Source of the DNA: CAYXRS01 sp964636485
Lineage (GTDB): Bacteria; Gemmatimonadota; Gemmatimonadetes; Gemmatimonadales; Gemmatimonadaceae
DNA length: 64,000 bases
Assembly (NCBI GenBank): GCA_964636485.1
Contig: CAZWSO010000001.1
Span: forward strand, 5,855 to 69,854
Reading direction: 5' to 3'
Part shown: in pieces, positions 56,064 through 64,000 of the stretch
Position numbering within the stretch: the first letter of the stretch is position 1
Layout: each line of letters begins with the position of its first letter
Notes under the pieces: model-generated
What the model was told of the DNA's origin: nothing
Seen by the model: only the letters and a program-made list of their open reading frames with translations
Database searches by the model: none
Position numbers and translations under genes: made by a program

Positions 56064-56978
56064 ATGCGCGAAACCAGAGCGATCAGCGTACTCCTCATCG
56101 AGAGAGATCCTACGGCGGCCGCCATGTTCCAGGAGCTGCTTGGGTCACGGGGGGAGGATGCCGTCTCGCTCGAGATCACCGTTGCCGAACGGCTTTCGGT
56201 CGGCCTGACCCGCCTGGGTGAGGGTGGGATCGACGTGGTGGTGCTCGAGCTTGCACTCCCTGACGGGAATGGCATCGAGAACGTCGAGCGCGTGCGAAAG
56301 CACGGACCCGACGTTCCGTTGATCGTGCTTACCGAACTGGACGATGAGGGAGTGGCGCTGCAGGCGGTGCGCGCAGGCGCCCAGGACTACCTCGTCAAGG
56401 GACGCATCTCTGGTGACGGCGTGAATCGGGCCATCCGCTATGCCCAGGAGCGGCATCGCATGCAGGCGGCCCTGCGCGAGATGGCGGTAATTGACCCGCT
56501 CACGGGACTTCACAACCGTCGCGGCTTCTTCACACTGGCGGAGCACGCGCTGAAGGTGGCACAGCGAACCGGACGCGGTTTCGTGCTGCTGCTGGCCGAT
56601 CTGGACGGACTGAAGCTGATCAACGATGAGTTCGGCCATGCAGAGGGTGACCGGGCAGTCATCGAGACGGCGGCAGCGCTGCGGCGCGCGTTCCGGCGCT
56701 CGGATATCCTCGGACGCCTGGGAGGCGACGAGTTCGCGGCGATTGCCCTCGATGCGCCAGCGCCGGTAATGGAGCTCCTGATCTCCCGGCTCGAGAGTGC
56801 CATCAAAACGTCCAGCGCCAACCGCGAGCGGTCGTATGCGCTATCTGTCACTGTGGGTGCGGCGTCGTACGATCCCATGCATACATCATCAATCGATCAG
56901 CTCCTGATATCCGCGGACTCGATGCTGTACGAGCGAAAGCCGTCCGCCCTGCACCCCTTCCGACACCACGATCGCTGA
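56064..56978 (+). CDS. Receiver-GGDEF diguanylate cyclase with substituted acceptor Asp
   Basis: Makes c-di-GMP. The receiver domain (about 6-120) has K in YLVKG and T in VLTELDD, but the acceptor position is Glu62 (VVVLELALPDG) and the acidic pocket is ERD rather than EDD. A helix leads into the GGDEF domain, with ADLDGLKLINDEFGHAEGD and GGDEF at 220-224. RRSD nine residues ahead is an intact inhibitory RxxD site. Start is uncertain: ATG 56064 gives a normal receiver start, ATG 56022 and an earlier one near 55947 also exist, and none has a clear ribosome site. Confidence 0.88.
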   Translation: MRETRAISVLLIERDPTAAAMFQELLGSRGEDAVSLEITVAERLSVGLTRLGEGGIDVVVLELALPDGNGIENVERVRKHGPDVPLIVLTELDDEGVALQAVRAGAQDYLVKGRISGDGVNRAIRYAQERHRMQAALREMAVIDPLTGLHNRRGFFTLAEHALKVAQRTGRGFVLLLADLDGLKLINDEFGHAEGDRAVIETAAALRRAFRRSDILGRLGGDEFAAIALDAPAPVMELLISRLESAIKTSSANRERSYALSVTVGAASYDPMHTSSIDQLLISADSMLYERKPSALHPFRHHDR

Positions 56979-57112
56979 GGCAATATTCCCGTGTCGTCAG
57001 GCGGCGCTCCCCCGCCGCACGCACTCCTCACGCTCGCCGGTAGATCACCATCGCTCCGCCACCCCAAGCCCCTGGGCGCCGCGTCCTCGTCACGGCCGCC
57101 GCGCTGGTAATC

Positions 57113-58129
57113 GTGGTCGCGGGCATGCGCGCGGCAGCACCGATCATCCTGCCTTTCGCGCTCGCCGTCTTTCTCGCCATCCTCAGCCTGCCGCTCCTCC
57201 GGTCCCTCCGCGCGCTGCGATTGCCGATACCGCTGGCGGTTGGCGTCACGGTGATCACGAATATGGCGGTGCTTGGGTTCCTCACTCTCATCGTGAGCCG
57301 CTCCTTCAGTGAGTTCGTCGTCGCCCTGCCGCGCTACATGATCGGGTTGCAGGACCTGATTGAGCGTGCCACTGCCGGGCTCGCGCACCGCGGTGTGGTG
57401 ACGGCGGACTGGGTGGCTACCGATCTGATCAATACGGGCGCGGTGATGGACATCGTCGCGACCACACTGCGCAGCATCGCAACCGTGCTGTCGAATGCTG
57501 TGCTGGTCCTGATCATACTTACATTCGTGCTCGCCGAGGTGTCGGGTTTCCCATCAAAGTTGCGGGCAGCGCTCGGGCGAGCGGACGTGGATCTGGGCCG
57601 GTTTGCACGGATCACGCTCGAGGTACAGCGTTTCCTCGGCATCAAGACGCTCACCAGCCTCGCCACGGGCACCCTTGTGGGATTCTGGGTAGCGGCGGTC
57701 GGAGTGGACTTCCCCGTGCTGTGGGGATTGCTCGCCTTCCTCCTCAACTACATACCGGCGGTGGGCTCGATTCTGGCGGCGATTCCCGCCGTGGTGATCG
57801 CCCTCGTGCAGTTCAGCCCGACTCGGGCGGCCGTCCTCGCCCTGGGCTATCTGGCCATCAACATCGTGATCGGGAACCTCATTGAGCCGAACCTGATGGG
57901 GCGTCGTCTGGGGTTGTCACCGCTCGTGGTCGTGGTGTCACTTATCTTTTGGGGGTGGGTGCTTGGACCCATCGGCATGTTCCTCTCCGTTCCCCTCACC
58001 GTAATCGTGAAGATCACTCTCGAGAATACCGAGGATTTCCGCTGGCTGGCGATTCTCCTGGATTCCCCGCGGAATACTCCCGCCGTGAGTGGGTCGGGAG
58101 CCCTGACGCAGCCAGGCAAACTTCCCTGA
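57113..58129 (+). CDS. AI-2E family transporter (PerM/TqsA-like permease)
   Basis: A 338-aa membrane protein with about eight helices in the AI-2E/PerM family, whose members export autoinducers or ions. FLGIKTLTSLATGTLVGFWVAAVGVDFPVLWGLLAFLLNYIPAVGSILAAIP and NLIEPNLMGRRLGLSPLVVVVSLIFWGWVLGPIGMFLSVPL are characteristic. The given GTG leaves helix 1 short; in-frame sequence back to a TAG at 57041 would add a proper helix but holds no ATG, GTG or TTG, so the true start is unclear. Substrate unknown. Confidence 0.85.
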   Translation: MVAGMRAAAPIILPFALAVFLAILSLPLLRSLRALRLPIPLAVGVTVITNMAVLGFLTLIVSRSFSEFVVALPRYMIGLQDLIERATAGLAHRGVVTADWVATDLINTGAVMDIVATTLRSIATVLSNAVLVLIILTFVLAEVSGFPSKLRAALGRADVDLGRFARITLEVQRFLGIKTLTSLATGTLVGFWVAAVGVDFPVLWGLLAFLLNYIPAVGSILAAIPAVVIALVQFSPTRAAVLALGYLAINIVIGNLIEPNLMGRRLGLSPLVVVVSLIFWGWVLGPIGMFLSVPLTVIVKITLENTEDFRWLAILLDSPRNTPAVSGSGALTQPGKLP

Positions 58130-58246
58130 CCGGCCGAAGACCCCGCCCCATGCCCTCGCCCCACCGTGACAGATCATGACGCTCCGGTGTCGGGCGTGCC
58201 CGTTTCCTGCACCATGCGGCGGATGTCTCGGTCCGTGGAGGCGCGA

Positions 58247-58546
58247 ATGCCGCAAGGGTGGAATAAAAAGGACGAACGAAAATACGAGCACATCAAGGAA
58301 AGTGCGCGCACGCGTGGTACGAGCACCGGTCGCGCCAAGGAGATCGCCGCCCGCACAGTCAACAAGGATCGGCGCGAGGAAGGCCGTACCCGCAACCGCA
58401 CGACGCAGGGCACCGGCAATCCGAACCGTTCTCTCGAGGCGCGGAGCAAACAGGAGCTCTACAATCAGGCGAAGAACCTCGACATCGAGGGTCGGAGCGG
58501 GATGTCGAAGGACGAGTTGGCCAGGGCGATTCGCCGGAAAAGGTGA
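58247..58546 (+). CDS. Small basic protein with Rho N-terminal-like motif
   Basis: A 99-aa basic protein. The first half (GWNKKDERKYEHIKESARTRG, AKEIAARTVNKDRREEGRT) is found in small proteins annotated as plasmid stabilisation or DUF7218. The second half (RSLEARSKQELYNQAKNLDIEGRSGMSKDELARAIRRKR) matches a Rho N-terminal SAP-like helix-extended-helix that binds nucleic acid. GGAGG is 6 nt before ATG 58247, which fixes the start. Confidence 0.82.
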   Translation: MPQGWNKKDERKYEHIKESARTRGTSTGRAKEIAARTVNKDRREEGRTRNRTTQGTGNPNRSLEARSKQELYNQAKNLDIEGRSGMSKDELARAIRRKR

Positions 58547-58573
58547 AGCCGACCTGACCGGCAGATCACGAGG

Positions 58574-59191
58574 TCACAGCCGTCGCACGACAAGCAGTAC
58601 GTCATCCACGTAGTAAGTGCGCTGGAACTCGGACGTGCCCCAGATGCCGACAACGATGTGAATGCGACCATCCGCTTGTGTCCGGACGGCAGTGTCGAAC
58701 GTCCGACGGCTCCAGACGAACGTGTCGCCCGGCGGTGGGCCGGCACGCGTGTCTCCCTGAAAGACTCGCTCGAGATCCTCCGCCGACTCCGGGGACTTGG
58801 GTAGCGCACCAGCGATGATGCGCCACAGATTCACGTCGCTCCAATCACGCGTCGCGAAGGAGAAGGCGACCTGCACGTCGTAATCCCTGTTGGGTTCCGC
58901 ATCGAAGATGTACTCGATCCAGAGCTTGGCAGCGTCTGACCGGTTATCGGCGAAAAAGCGGATCGAGGCCGTGCCGACCACGGAGCGCTCCTCGGTCCAC
59001 TCGATTTGCCAGTCGATCTCCTCGTCGCCCACGAAGACATCCAGGACGCGCGGCTCCCAGCTGCCGAGGCCATCGGGGAACGTGAATCTCTCTTCTATCG
59101 GCAGCTGCCGCGGCTCAGTTGCAACGTCGCATGAGCCGGCCGCGATTAACGGGATCAGCGATGCCACCGTGATCAGTTTGCGATTCGACAT
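58574..59191 (-). CDS. Putative lipoprotein, beta-sandwich type
   Basis: A 205-aa protein from ATG 59191 with signal MSNRKLITVASLIPLIAAGSC (Cys21 lipobox). The mature part is beta-rich, with DWQIEWTEERSVVGTASIRFF and TYYVDDVLLVVRRL, resembling a jelly-roll/carbohydrate-binding-like fold seen in exported proteins. Function unknown. Longer frames upstream lack a signal and are rejected. Confidence 0.7.
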   Translation of the reverse strand: MSNRKLITVASLIPLIAAGSCDVATEPRQLPIEERFTFPDGLGSWEPRVLDVFVGDEEIDWQIEWTEERSVVGTASIRFFADNRSDAAKLWIEYIFDAEPNRDYDVQVAFSFATRDWSDVNLWRIIAGALPKSPESAEDLERVFQGDTRAGPPPGDTFVWSRRTFDTAVRTQADGRIHIVVGIWGTSEFQRTYYVDDVLLVVRRL

Positions 59192-59312
59192 ATCACGAGT
59201 CTCTCGCCCGAGTTGTGCCAGCAGCCGTACCGGCGCGGTGTGCGCCTGTGACAACTGGCACATTACGGACCTGAAGTCCCGCGTCCCGCGCTCCGACCGG
59301 GCCCGTATTTTC

Positions 59313-60623
59313 TCAGCGTGCGCCGCGGAGGCGGCGTGATGCCCACTCCACCAGAAGCAACACAAGCCCGGCGAGGAACAGCTGACGCGATGGGAGCCGC
59401 CAGGGGCGCGAGCGATCACCCACAGGCGTTGACGGGGGGCCGATGGCATCGATGAGGGAGGCCAGTGGGGCCGGCTCGCCCAGACTCGCCGGCTCGCGCA
59501 TCGTACTGGGGGCATACGCAGCGGCAGCAAGTAGGCGAGCCCACCACTCCCGATGCGCCTCGGGCCCTTGCTCGCCCCCCTCCATGCGAAGCCGCCAGCT
59601 CTCATCGTAACCAGCCTGCACCACGCGGCCGGCACCCACGCGTCGCGCTGCGACCGCAACCAAATCTCGCCCGCCGTGTCGCTCCAGCACCACGGCGTCG
59701 GCGTGCGATGGCTGTACGGGATAGAGCGCCAAGCCAAGCCGCGGCACGTCCTGTGGAAGCGGCTCGACCGCGCCACCCTCGCGACTGCCGCTGCCACCAG
59801 GTGCAAGCAACGAGAGTGCACCAATCCGTGTTCCCTCCCCCACGAGCACGAGTCCCCCGCCGGCGCCCACGTATCTCTGGAGTGCGGCCGCATCACGAGC
59901 AGCTGTCGAATCGAGCACTACGACAACTGCGTGTCGCGCTGTGTCAGGCGCTGCCGGCTGACCCTGCGTCACTACGACACCCGGCGCGACAGCGAGCCTT
60001 GCATCGACACTCCAGCCAAGCTCCTCCAGCGTCCGCAAGAGGAAGCGCGCCTCCCACCCCGCACGCCCCAGCACGAGCACGGCACCCAACCGCAGCGAGT
60101 CCGGTGTCGTGGCCCGGGCGTGCTGGCCAGGCAGGTGCACCTCGACGTCGCGCACCACCGCTCGCGCGAGCACGCCGCTGGTCCCAGCCAAGGGCTCGAG
60201 TCGGGCGAGCTCACCGGCCCCATCCGTGATCACCGCCGGGTGGACGCCGCCGCGCCAGACGCGCACATCTACGCCACCGCGCGGATCGGCAATGTGGTCC
60301 GCCACGATTACTACCGGGTGGATCAGCTCCATGGTCCAGCGCACGGGCATTCCGGCGCCACTCAGCGCGGCGAGCCAGTCCCGCTGCGGCGGTGCGGGCA
60401 CACTGTCCATGCGCACTATCAGCCCCGACTCGTGTCCCCTCATGCCGAGCGTGGCCGCGTGAAGCGCCGGGGGTAGATCCTCGACGCCGATTCGCAGGGG
60501 ATCGCCCTGCTCGATGGGACGCAGCTCCCGAACGAGGAGGAGGACAAGCACCGCCAGTGCCAGGATGTGCGCCAGCCGCTCGAGGATCGGCCGGAGCCGG
60601 TGTGGTTCAGCGGGTGAGGGCAT
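59313..60623 (-). CDS. Membrane protein with glutamine-amidotransferase-like domain, in the DUF4159/DUF4175 operon
   Basis: A 436-aa protein with an N-terminal transmembrane helix (about 17-31, ILALAVLVLLLVREL), a large soluble domain, and a second helix at the C-terminus (LFLAGLVLLLVEWASRRLR). The soluble part has ALQRYVGAGGGLVLVGEGTR and RVGAGRVVQAGYDESWRL, resembling the class I amidotransferase-like fold of Bat-type operons, without an evident catalytic Cys. It overlaps the next gene upstream by 17 bp. No VWA or MoxR gene is in the window. Confidence 0.72.
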   Translation of the reverse strand: MPSPAEPHRLRPILERLAHILALAVLVLLLVRELRPIEQGDPLRIGVEDLPPALHAATLGMRGHESGLIVRMDSVPAPPQRDWLAALSGAGMPVRWTMELIHPVVIVADHIADPRGGVDVRVWRGGVHPAVITDGAGELARLEPLAGTSGVLARAVVRDVEVHLPGQHARATTPDSLRLGAVLVLGRAGWEARFLLRTLEELGWSVDARLAVAPGVVVTQGQPAAPDTARHAVVVVLDSTAARDAAALQRYVGAGGGLVLVGEGTRIGALSLLAPGGSGSREGGAVEPLPQDVPRLGLALYPVQPSHADAVVLERHGGRDLVAVAARRVGAGRVVQAGYDESWRLRMEGGEQGPEAHREWWARLLAAAAYAPSTMREPASLGEPAPLASLIDAIGPPSTPVGDRSRPWRLPSRQLFLAGLVLLLVEWASRRLRGAR

Positions 60624-61218
60624 ACACCACCAGGTTCACGGCGAATCGGGTTGGGTCCAGTGACAGGAATCGCTTGCTGTCGGGGTGGAAGTCCCACTCG
60701 GAACTGTAATCCTTGTTGCTGTAGAGCACCGCGATGCGACCGTTTACGCGGGCGTGCAGCAGATGCTCGTGCACCATGTTGTCACCCCAGCCATTCAGTT
60801 CGTGGCTGGTGGTAGGCGGTCCATCGCGAAACTGAAAGAAGGCGGAATACAGGTCGTGATCGTTGGGGAGCTCGCGCAGCGGTCCTACGGCGCGAGTGAT
60901 TTCCTCCACGGCCGTGAGATGAAAGGCGCCATCGATGTCGTGATTGTGATCGTCCACGAACAGCAGGCCGCCGCGACGGGCAAAGGCAGTCACGTTGCGT
61001 CGCTCTGCTTCTGTGAAACGGACCGGCAAATGCCCAGTCAGCCAGACGAACGGATAGCGGAAGACCTGGGGCGACGACAGGGCTACGTTCACGCCGCTCG
61101 CCGCCACCGGAATGCCTGTGTATCGCGCAATGGAGTCGATCACGTTTGCAGGGAGCAGCGGAGCGCTGTCCCAATCCCCGGACTCGTACATGGCCGTGGC
61201 GAACACGAATTCGGTCAC
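60607..61218 (-). CDS. DUF4159 domain protein
   Basis: A 203-aa soluble protein with DUF4159 signatures: FVFATAMYESGDW near the N-terminus, VFRYPFVWLTGHLPVRFTEAERRNVTAFARRGGLLFVDDHNHD and GRIAVLYSNKDYSSEWDF, ending with VNLVVYALTR. These proteins usually sit with MoxR, DUF58 and VWA genes, and function is unknown. GTG start overlaps the DUF4175-like gene stop by 4 bp. Confidence 0.82.
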   Translation of the reverse strand: MTEFVFATAMYESGDWDSAPLLPANVIDSIARYTGIPVAASGVNVALSSPQVFRYPFVWLTGHLPVRFTEAERRNVTAFARRGGLLFVDDHNHDIDGAFHLTAVEEITRAVGPLRELPNDHDLYSAFFQFRDGPPTTSHELNGWGDNMVHEHLLHARVNGRIAVLYSNKDYSSEWDFHPDSKRFLSLDPTRFAVNLVVYALTR

Positions 61219-63302
61219 CAGCCGCCCCTCCAGCGCATGTCGCTTCCGAGAGGCTGGACGGCCCCGTCGATGGCGCGACGAGCGCGCACGAGCGCCTCGG
61301 TCGCGTCGCGGCCCGCTCGCAGCATGACGAGGACGTCCACAAGATGCGGTGCCGCTTCCGGCGCATGGTGGAGAGCGTCAAACCGGACCAGGAGCAGCGA
61401 ATCCATCGCCGCAGCCGGAGCCACGGCAAGTAGTTCGGCAGCTCGCGAGAGGCGTGCCGACAGTCGCGCGCGAGGCGAGTCGGCACGGCCGGCGCTCGCG
61501 CGCGCTGCCGGCCGCACGCTCTGCGGTGCCGCTAGCCGAACGCGGGCGAGGTCCACTACGACACGCGCCGATCTCCCCCGCAGGTAGTAGCGCTCTGCCT
61601 CACGCGCCTTCTGAAGTGCCTCCAGCGCCCGACGCATGGGCGGCAGCGCCCTCACCGGCTCCCCGATCTCAAGCTCCCCGCTCGCCTTCCACATGTGATT
61701 GTAGGCCTCGAGCAACGGCTGATTGATCGCCAGTATGGGGCTCTCATCGTGACCGTGACCGAGGAGCGCCGCTGCTCCCTGCGCGGCAATTGCGGCACCT
61801 GCCTCCTGGAGCAGACGGTCGGGTGTCAGAAAGCCCGCCAGTTCTTCCTCGCTGTGGTCGTGTCCATCTCCCGGTCCGTGCGAGTGCTCCGCATCCGGCT
61901 GCACGCCGAGTCGCATGAACACAATCTCTGCCACGCGCCGGCGCAGGATGTTCTGCCGCTCCGCAAGCTGGCGGGAGCCGGTAATGACGGAGTCCCGTGT
62001 AAGACTCCGGCTGGTCGCCACCAGCCGCTCTGTTTGAATGATCAGCATGCGCTGGCTCACCGCGTCGGCATCGACATCGGGAGGCGGAGCTCCATCCACT
62101 GCGACGGTGTCGTACTCGTCAGGCCGCGCGATGCGAATGGTTCGCGTTTCCGAGGCTCCCATCCCCGGACCGGTGACGGTGTTAGCATCCCATGCCACCG
62201 CCCGAAGGTGCAGCACATCGCCCGCAGCGAGCGCCAGGGAGTCCAGTGGCAACGTAGCGCGCATCGCCAGCTGCCTCGTCCCACCTGCAGCGATGGCGCC
62301 CACCGTACCGGTCCTGAAGCGGAACAACTCGCCGGACCCAGAGCTGATTATGTACTCGAAGGCCGACCGACCGATACCGTAGTCATCGCTCGCCTGCGCC
62401 TCGAGAGGGAGCATCCCCCGTGCAACGCGCATTACCGTGTCGCGGGGCGGCGACGACAAGGTGACGACGGGCGGCTCATCCAGCAGTGGCTCGATGGTCA
62501 GCAACCGGTGATGCGTCCCGTCGGTCAGTCTCACGGCAACCGGGCTTTCGCCCACCACCAGATCAATGCGCCACCGGTCGCGCTCGCGCGTGGCGCGCAC
62601 GACGCCTCTGTCACTCTGCACGCTCACGCGTTCCGACGCGCCTCGTCCGCGCAGCGAGATCGCCGCTCCAGGCAGCGCCTCGAGCACAATCGGTTCCTCC
62701 ACCACGCGTTGTGCGGCCCCCGCATACGAAGGCGGCCGGATGGTCGCCGTGAGCGGACTCAGCAGCGATCGAGCTGCGTCCTCAACGAGCGGAACGCGAT
62801 CGAGCGCATCGCCCGGTATCGGTGAGGACAGACGCGATACCGCGCTGGTCGGAACGAAGGCGAGCCCAGCCAGTGCCAGTATCAGCGGAAGCAGTGGTCT
62901 TCCTACCGAGCGCGCCGCCGCGCTTGCGACTTCTATGTCCCACGTACGCGAGGCAACCTCCCGCTCGAGCTGGGAAGCCGGCACCGGATGCTGCTCCAAC
63001 GCCGTCACGAGTGCATACCGCAGCGACGGTACACGTTCTTCGATCCAGAGCGCCACCTGAGCGAGTGAGAGCACGCCGCGCCCACGCCAGAGTACGACGC
63101 CAGCACAGCACGCGAACGCGGCGACGGCGGCCGGAAGGACGAACCGGCGCACTTCCAGCGACAGACCCACTGCCAGATCGGCCACGGTAGCGGAGAGGAA
63201 CAGCAGTAGCGCCGCCGCTCCGCCCCAGAGCGCGGCCGCTGCAAAGCCGGTCAGCGCCAGCTGTAGCCGCGCCGATCGAAGGCGCCCAAGCGCGCCCTTC
63301 AC
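61215..63302 (-). CDS. DUF4175-like membrane protein
   Basis: A 695-aa protein with three N-terminal hydrophobic helices (about 14-38, 50-72, 125-145) followed by a large periplasmic region, with PLTATIRPPSYAGAAQRVVEEPIVLEALPGAAISLRGRG and ASDDYGIGRSAFEYI as recognisable DUF4175-type beta-sandwich pieces. Helical segments with RQLAERQNILRRRVAEIV follow. Overlaps both neighbours by 4 bp. Function unknown; in related operons it acts with Bat-like proteins in envelope maintenance. Confidence 0.8.
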   Translation of the reverse strand: MKGALGRLRSARLQLALTGFAAAALWGGAAALLLFLSATVADLAVGLSLEVRRFVLPAAVAAFACCAGVVLWRGRGVLSLAQVALWIEERVPSLRYALVTALEQHPVPASQLEREVASRTWDIEVASAAARSVGRPLLPLILALAGLAFVPTSAVSRLSSPIPGDALDRVPLVEDAARSLLSPLTATIRPPSYAGAAQRVVEEPIVLEALPGAAISLRGRGASERVSVQSDRGVVRATRERDRWRIDLVVGESPVAVRLTDGTHHRLLTIEPLLDEPPVVTLSSPPRDTVMRVARGMLPLEAQASDDYGIGRSAFEYIISSGSGELFRFRTGTVGAIAAGGTRQLAMRATLPLDSLALAAGDVLHLRAVAWDANTVTGPGMGASETRTIRIARPDEYDTVAVDGAPPPDVDADAVSQRMLIIQTERLVATSRSLTRDSVITGSRQLAERQNILRRRVAEIVFMRLGVQPDAEHSHGPGDGHDHSEEELAGFLTPDRLLQEAGAAIAAQGAAALLGHGHDESPILAINQPLLEAYNHMWKASGELEIGEPVRALPPMRRALEALQKAREAERYYLRGRSARVVVDLARVRLAAPQSVRPAARASAGRADSPRARLSARLSRAAELLAVAPAAAMDSLLLVRFDALHHAPEAAPHLVDVLVMLRAGRDATEALVRARRAIDGAVQPLGSDMRWRGGW

Positions 63303-63736
63303 GCACTCCTCCGCCGCCGCGCCGGAAGCTCCACGAGCGCGGCCATAAGTGCGAGGGCCAGCAGCCAGGGCGTCAATGGTGAACGTGTTGCCTGAACTCC
63401 CAAAAGGTCGGTCGCCAGCAGCGATCCCTCACCGCGCAGCAGGGCCACCGTGGAATCATCTGCCGGCTGAAGCTGGGCATGGCCACCACATGGTGCGATC
63501 AGCTCGTGCACAAACGCAGAATAGCCATGCCTCAACACCAGGTCGCCTACCGCCGGCACGGGTACGGCCACTTCGCGGACGCACCCGCCCCCAGCGCTGA
63601 TGCGGCGCTCCGTCGCGGCGGGCACCCCGTCTCCCCACCGCGCCACGACGCGTTCGCCGAGCCAGGTGCCGACAACGAGGCCGCTCGTCAACAGCAGAAC
63701 CACAGCGGCGAGCGCAGCGGGGCGTGAGACGTACAT
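63299..63736 (-). CDS. Small membrane protein, C-terminal-like BatA fragment
   Basis: A 145-aa protein with one helix at each end (about 9-28 and 118-138) and a beta-rich periplasmic middle with VPAVGDLVLRHGYSAFVHELIAPCGG. The arrangement recalls the C-terminal half of BatA-type aerotolerance proteins without the N-terminal domain or VWA. ATG 63736 and a 4-bp overlap with the DUF4175-like gene make it the first gene seen of this operon. Weak homology only. Confidence 0.6.
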   Translation of the reverse strand: MYVSRPAALAAVVLLLTSGLVVGTWLGERVVARWGDGVPAATERRISAGGGCVREVAVPVPAVGDLVLRHGYSAFVHELIAPCGGHAQLQPADDSTVALLRGEGSLLATDLLGVQATRSPLTPWLLALALMAALVELPARRRRSA

Positions 63737-63823
63737 GGGTTCCCCTCGTGATAGATGCAGTGCGGCCGGATTATAGCCGAGTCCACGGAAACGCCTCGCG
63801 AGATTGGCGGCTGTCGATATGGT

Positions 63824-64000
63824 CTAACCTTCGACCCGCAGCTGGCAGAGTGATTGCGGAGGCCTGGCCTTCAAGGTTCGGCTTCTGGTCACATATGGCG
63901 GAGTCGGTGGATCGATCGTGGCCACCACCCGGTAGTCGCCAGCCAGCAACTGCTCGCGATATGGGTGATGATCGGGCACGGCTCGCAGCTCGCGCAACGG
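63824..64000 (-). CDS. Partial unidentified protein, C-terminal end
   Basis: The minus strand is open from the window edge to a TAG at 63824, giving 58 residues that begin PLRELRAVPDHHPYREQLL and contain LAGDYRVVATIDPP. Codon use is like the neighbours and the end looks like a natural C-terminus. The start lies beyond the window and I recognise no family. Confidence 0.4.
   Translation of the reverse strand, partial: PLRELRAVPDHHPYREQLLAGDYRVVATIDPPTPPYVTRSRTLKARPPQSLCQLRVEG

Overview
The window is high-GC, gene-dense bacterial DNA. It encodes a complete alternative complex III operon, a paired set of secreted amidohydrolases, a peptidase-MA/TolB/beta-barrel protein and a DUF4159/DUF4175 membrane block. 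This combination, with many 4-bp gene overlaps and many GTG starts, best fits Gemmatimonadota or a close relative. That assignment is inference; no rRNA is present. I see no insertion sequence, prophage, integrase or CRISPR array, so this looks like chromosomal core plus niche genes.

Layout. 1-2231: 5'-truncated Hsp20 and a divergent ANTAR regulator/histidine kinase pair. 2397-3915: CopC-CopD copper protein and tRNA-Ala(TGC) with a hairpin behind it. 3988-11648 (minus): actA-B-C-D-E-F, a quinol-oxidising respiratory complex. 11807-24358: the most unusual block. Six overlapping minus-strand genes encode a lipoprotein solute-binding protein, a heparinase II/III-like lyase, a TrmJ-type RNA methyltransferase, a class III aminotransferase and two amidohydrolases. 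Two ABC permeases diverge from it and a convergent GH38 alpha-mannosidase follows. Together they look like uptake and breakdown of an amino-sugar or uronate-containing glycan. 24428-26413: small membrane proteins, DUF488 and superoxide dismutase. 26642-33964: a CPA2 cation/proton antiporter divergent from a seven-gene Mrp antiporter operon in the order F-G-A-B-C-D-E. 34056-43673: arginine decarboxylase, a TPR membrane protein, two amidohydrolases and the peptidase/beta-propeller protein. 43830-46485: an arsenosugar-type cluster (DUF442 phosphatase, AhpD-like protein, radical SAM ArsS, VTT membrane protein). 46536-58546: a stress and osmolyte region with GH15 glucosidase/trehalase coupled to an ASRT-like protein, CsbD, a P2-type ATPase, a TreT-like trehalose synthase, a diguanylate cyclase and an AI-2E-type permease. 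58574-64000: a lipoprotein and a membrane operon of the DUF4159/DUF4175 type, cut by the window end.

How it works together. Act complex, copper handling and superoxide dismutase fit aerobic respiration. The Mrp, CPA2 and P-type ATPase systems fit ion and pH homeostasis. Trehalose synthesis and turnover, CsbD and Hsp20 fit desiccation or osmotic stress. The 11.8-24.4 kb block is the best candidate for an undescribed pathway. The ArsS cluster without ArsM and the GH15-ASRT pair are the next most interesting.
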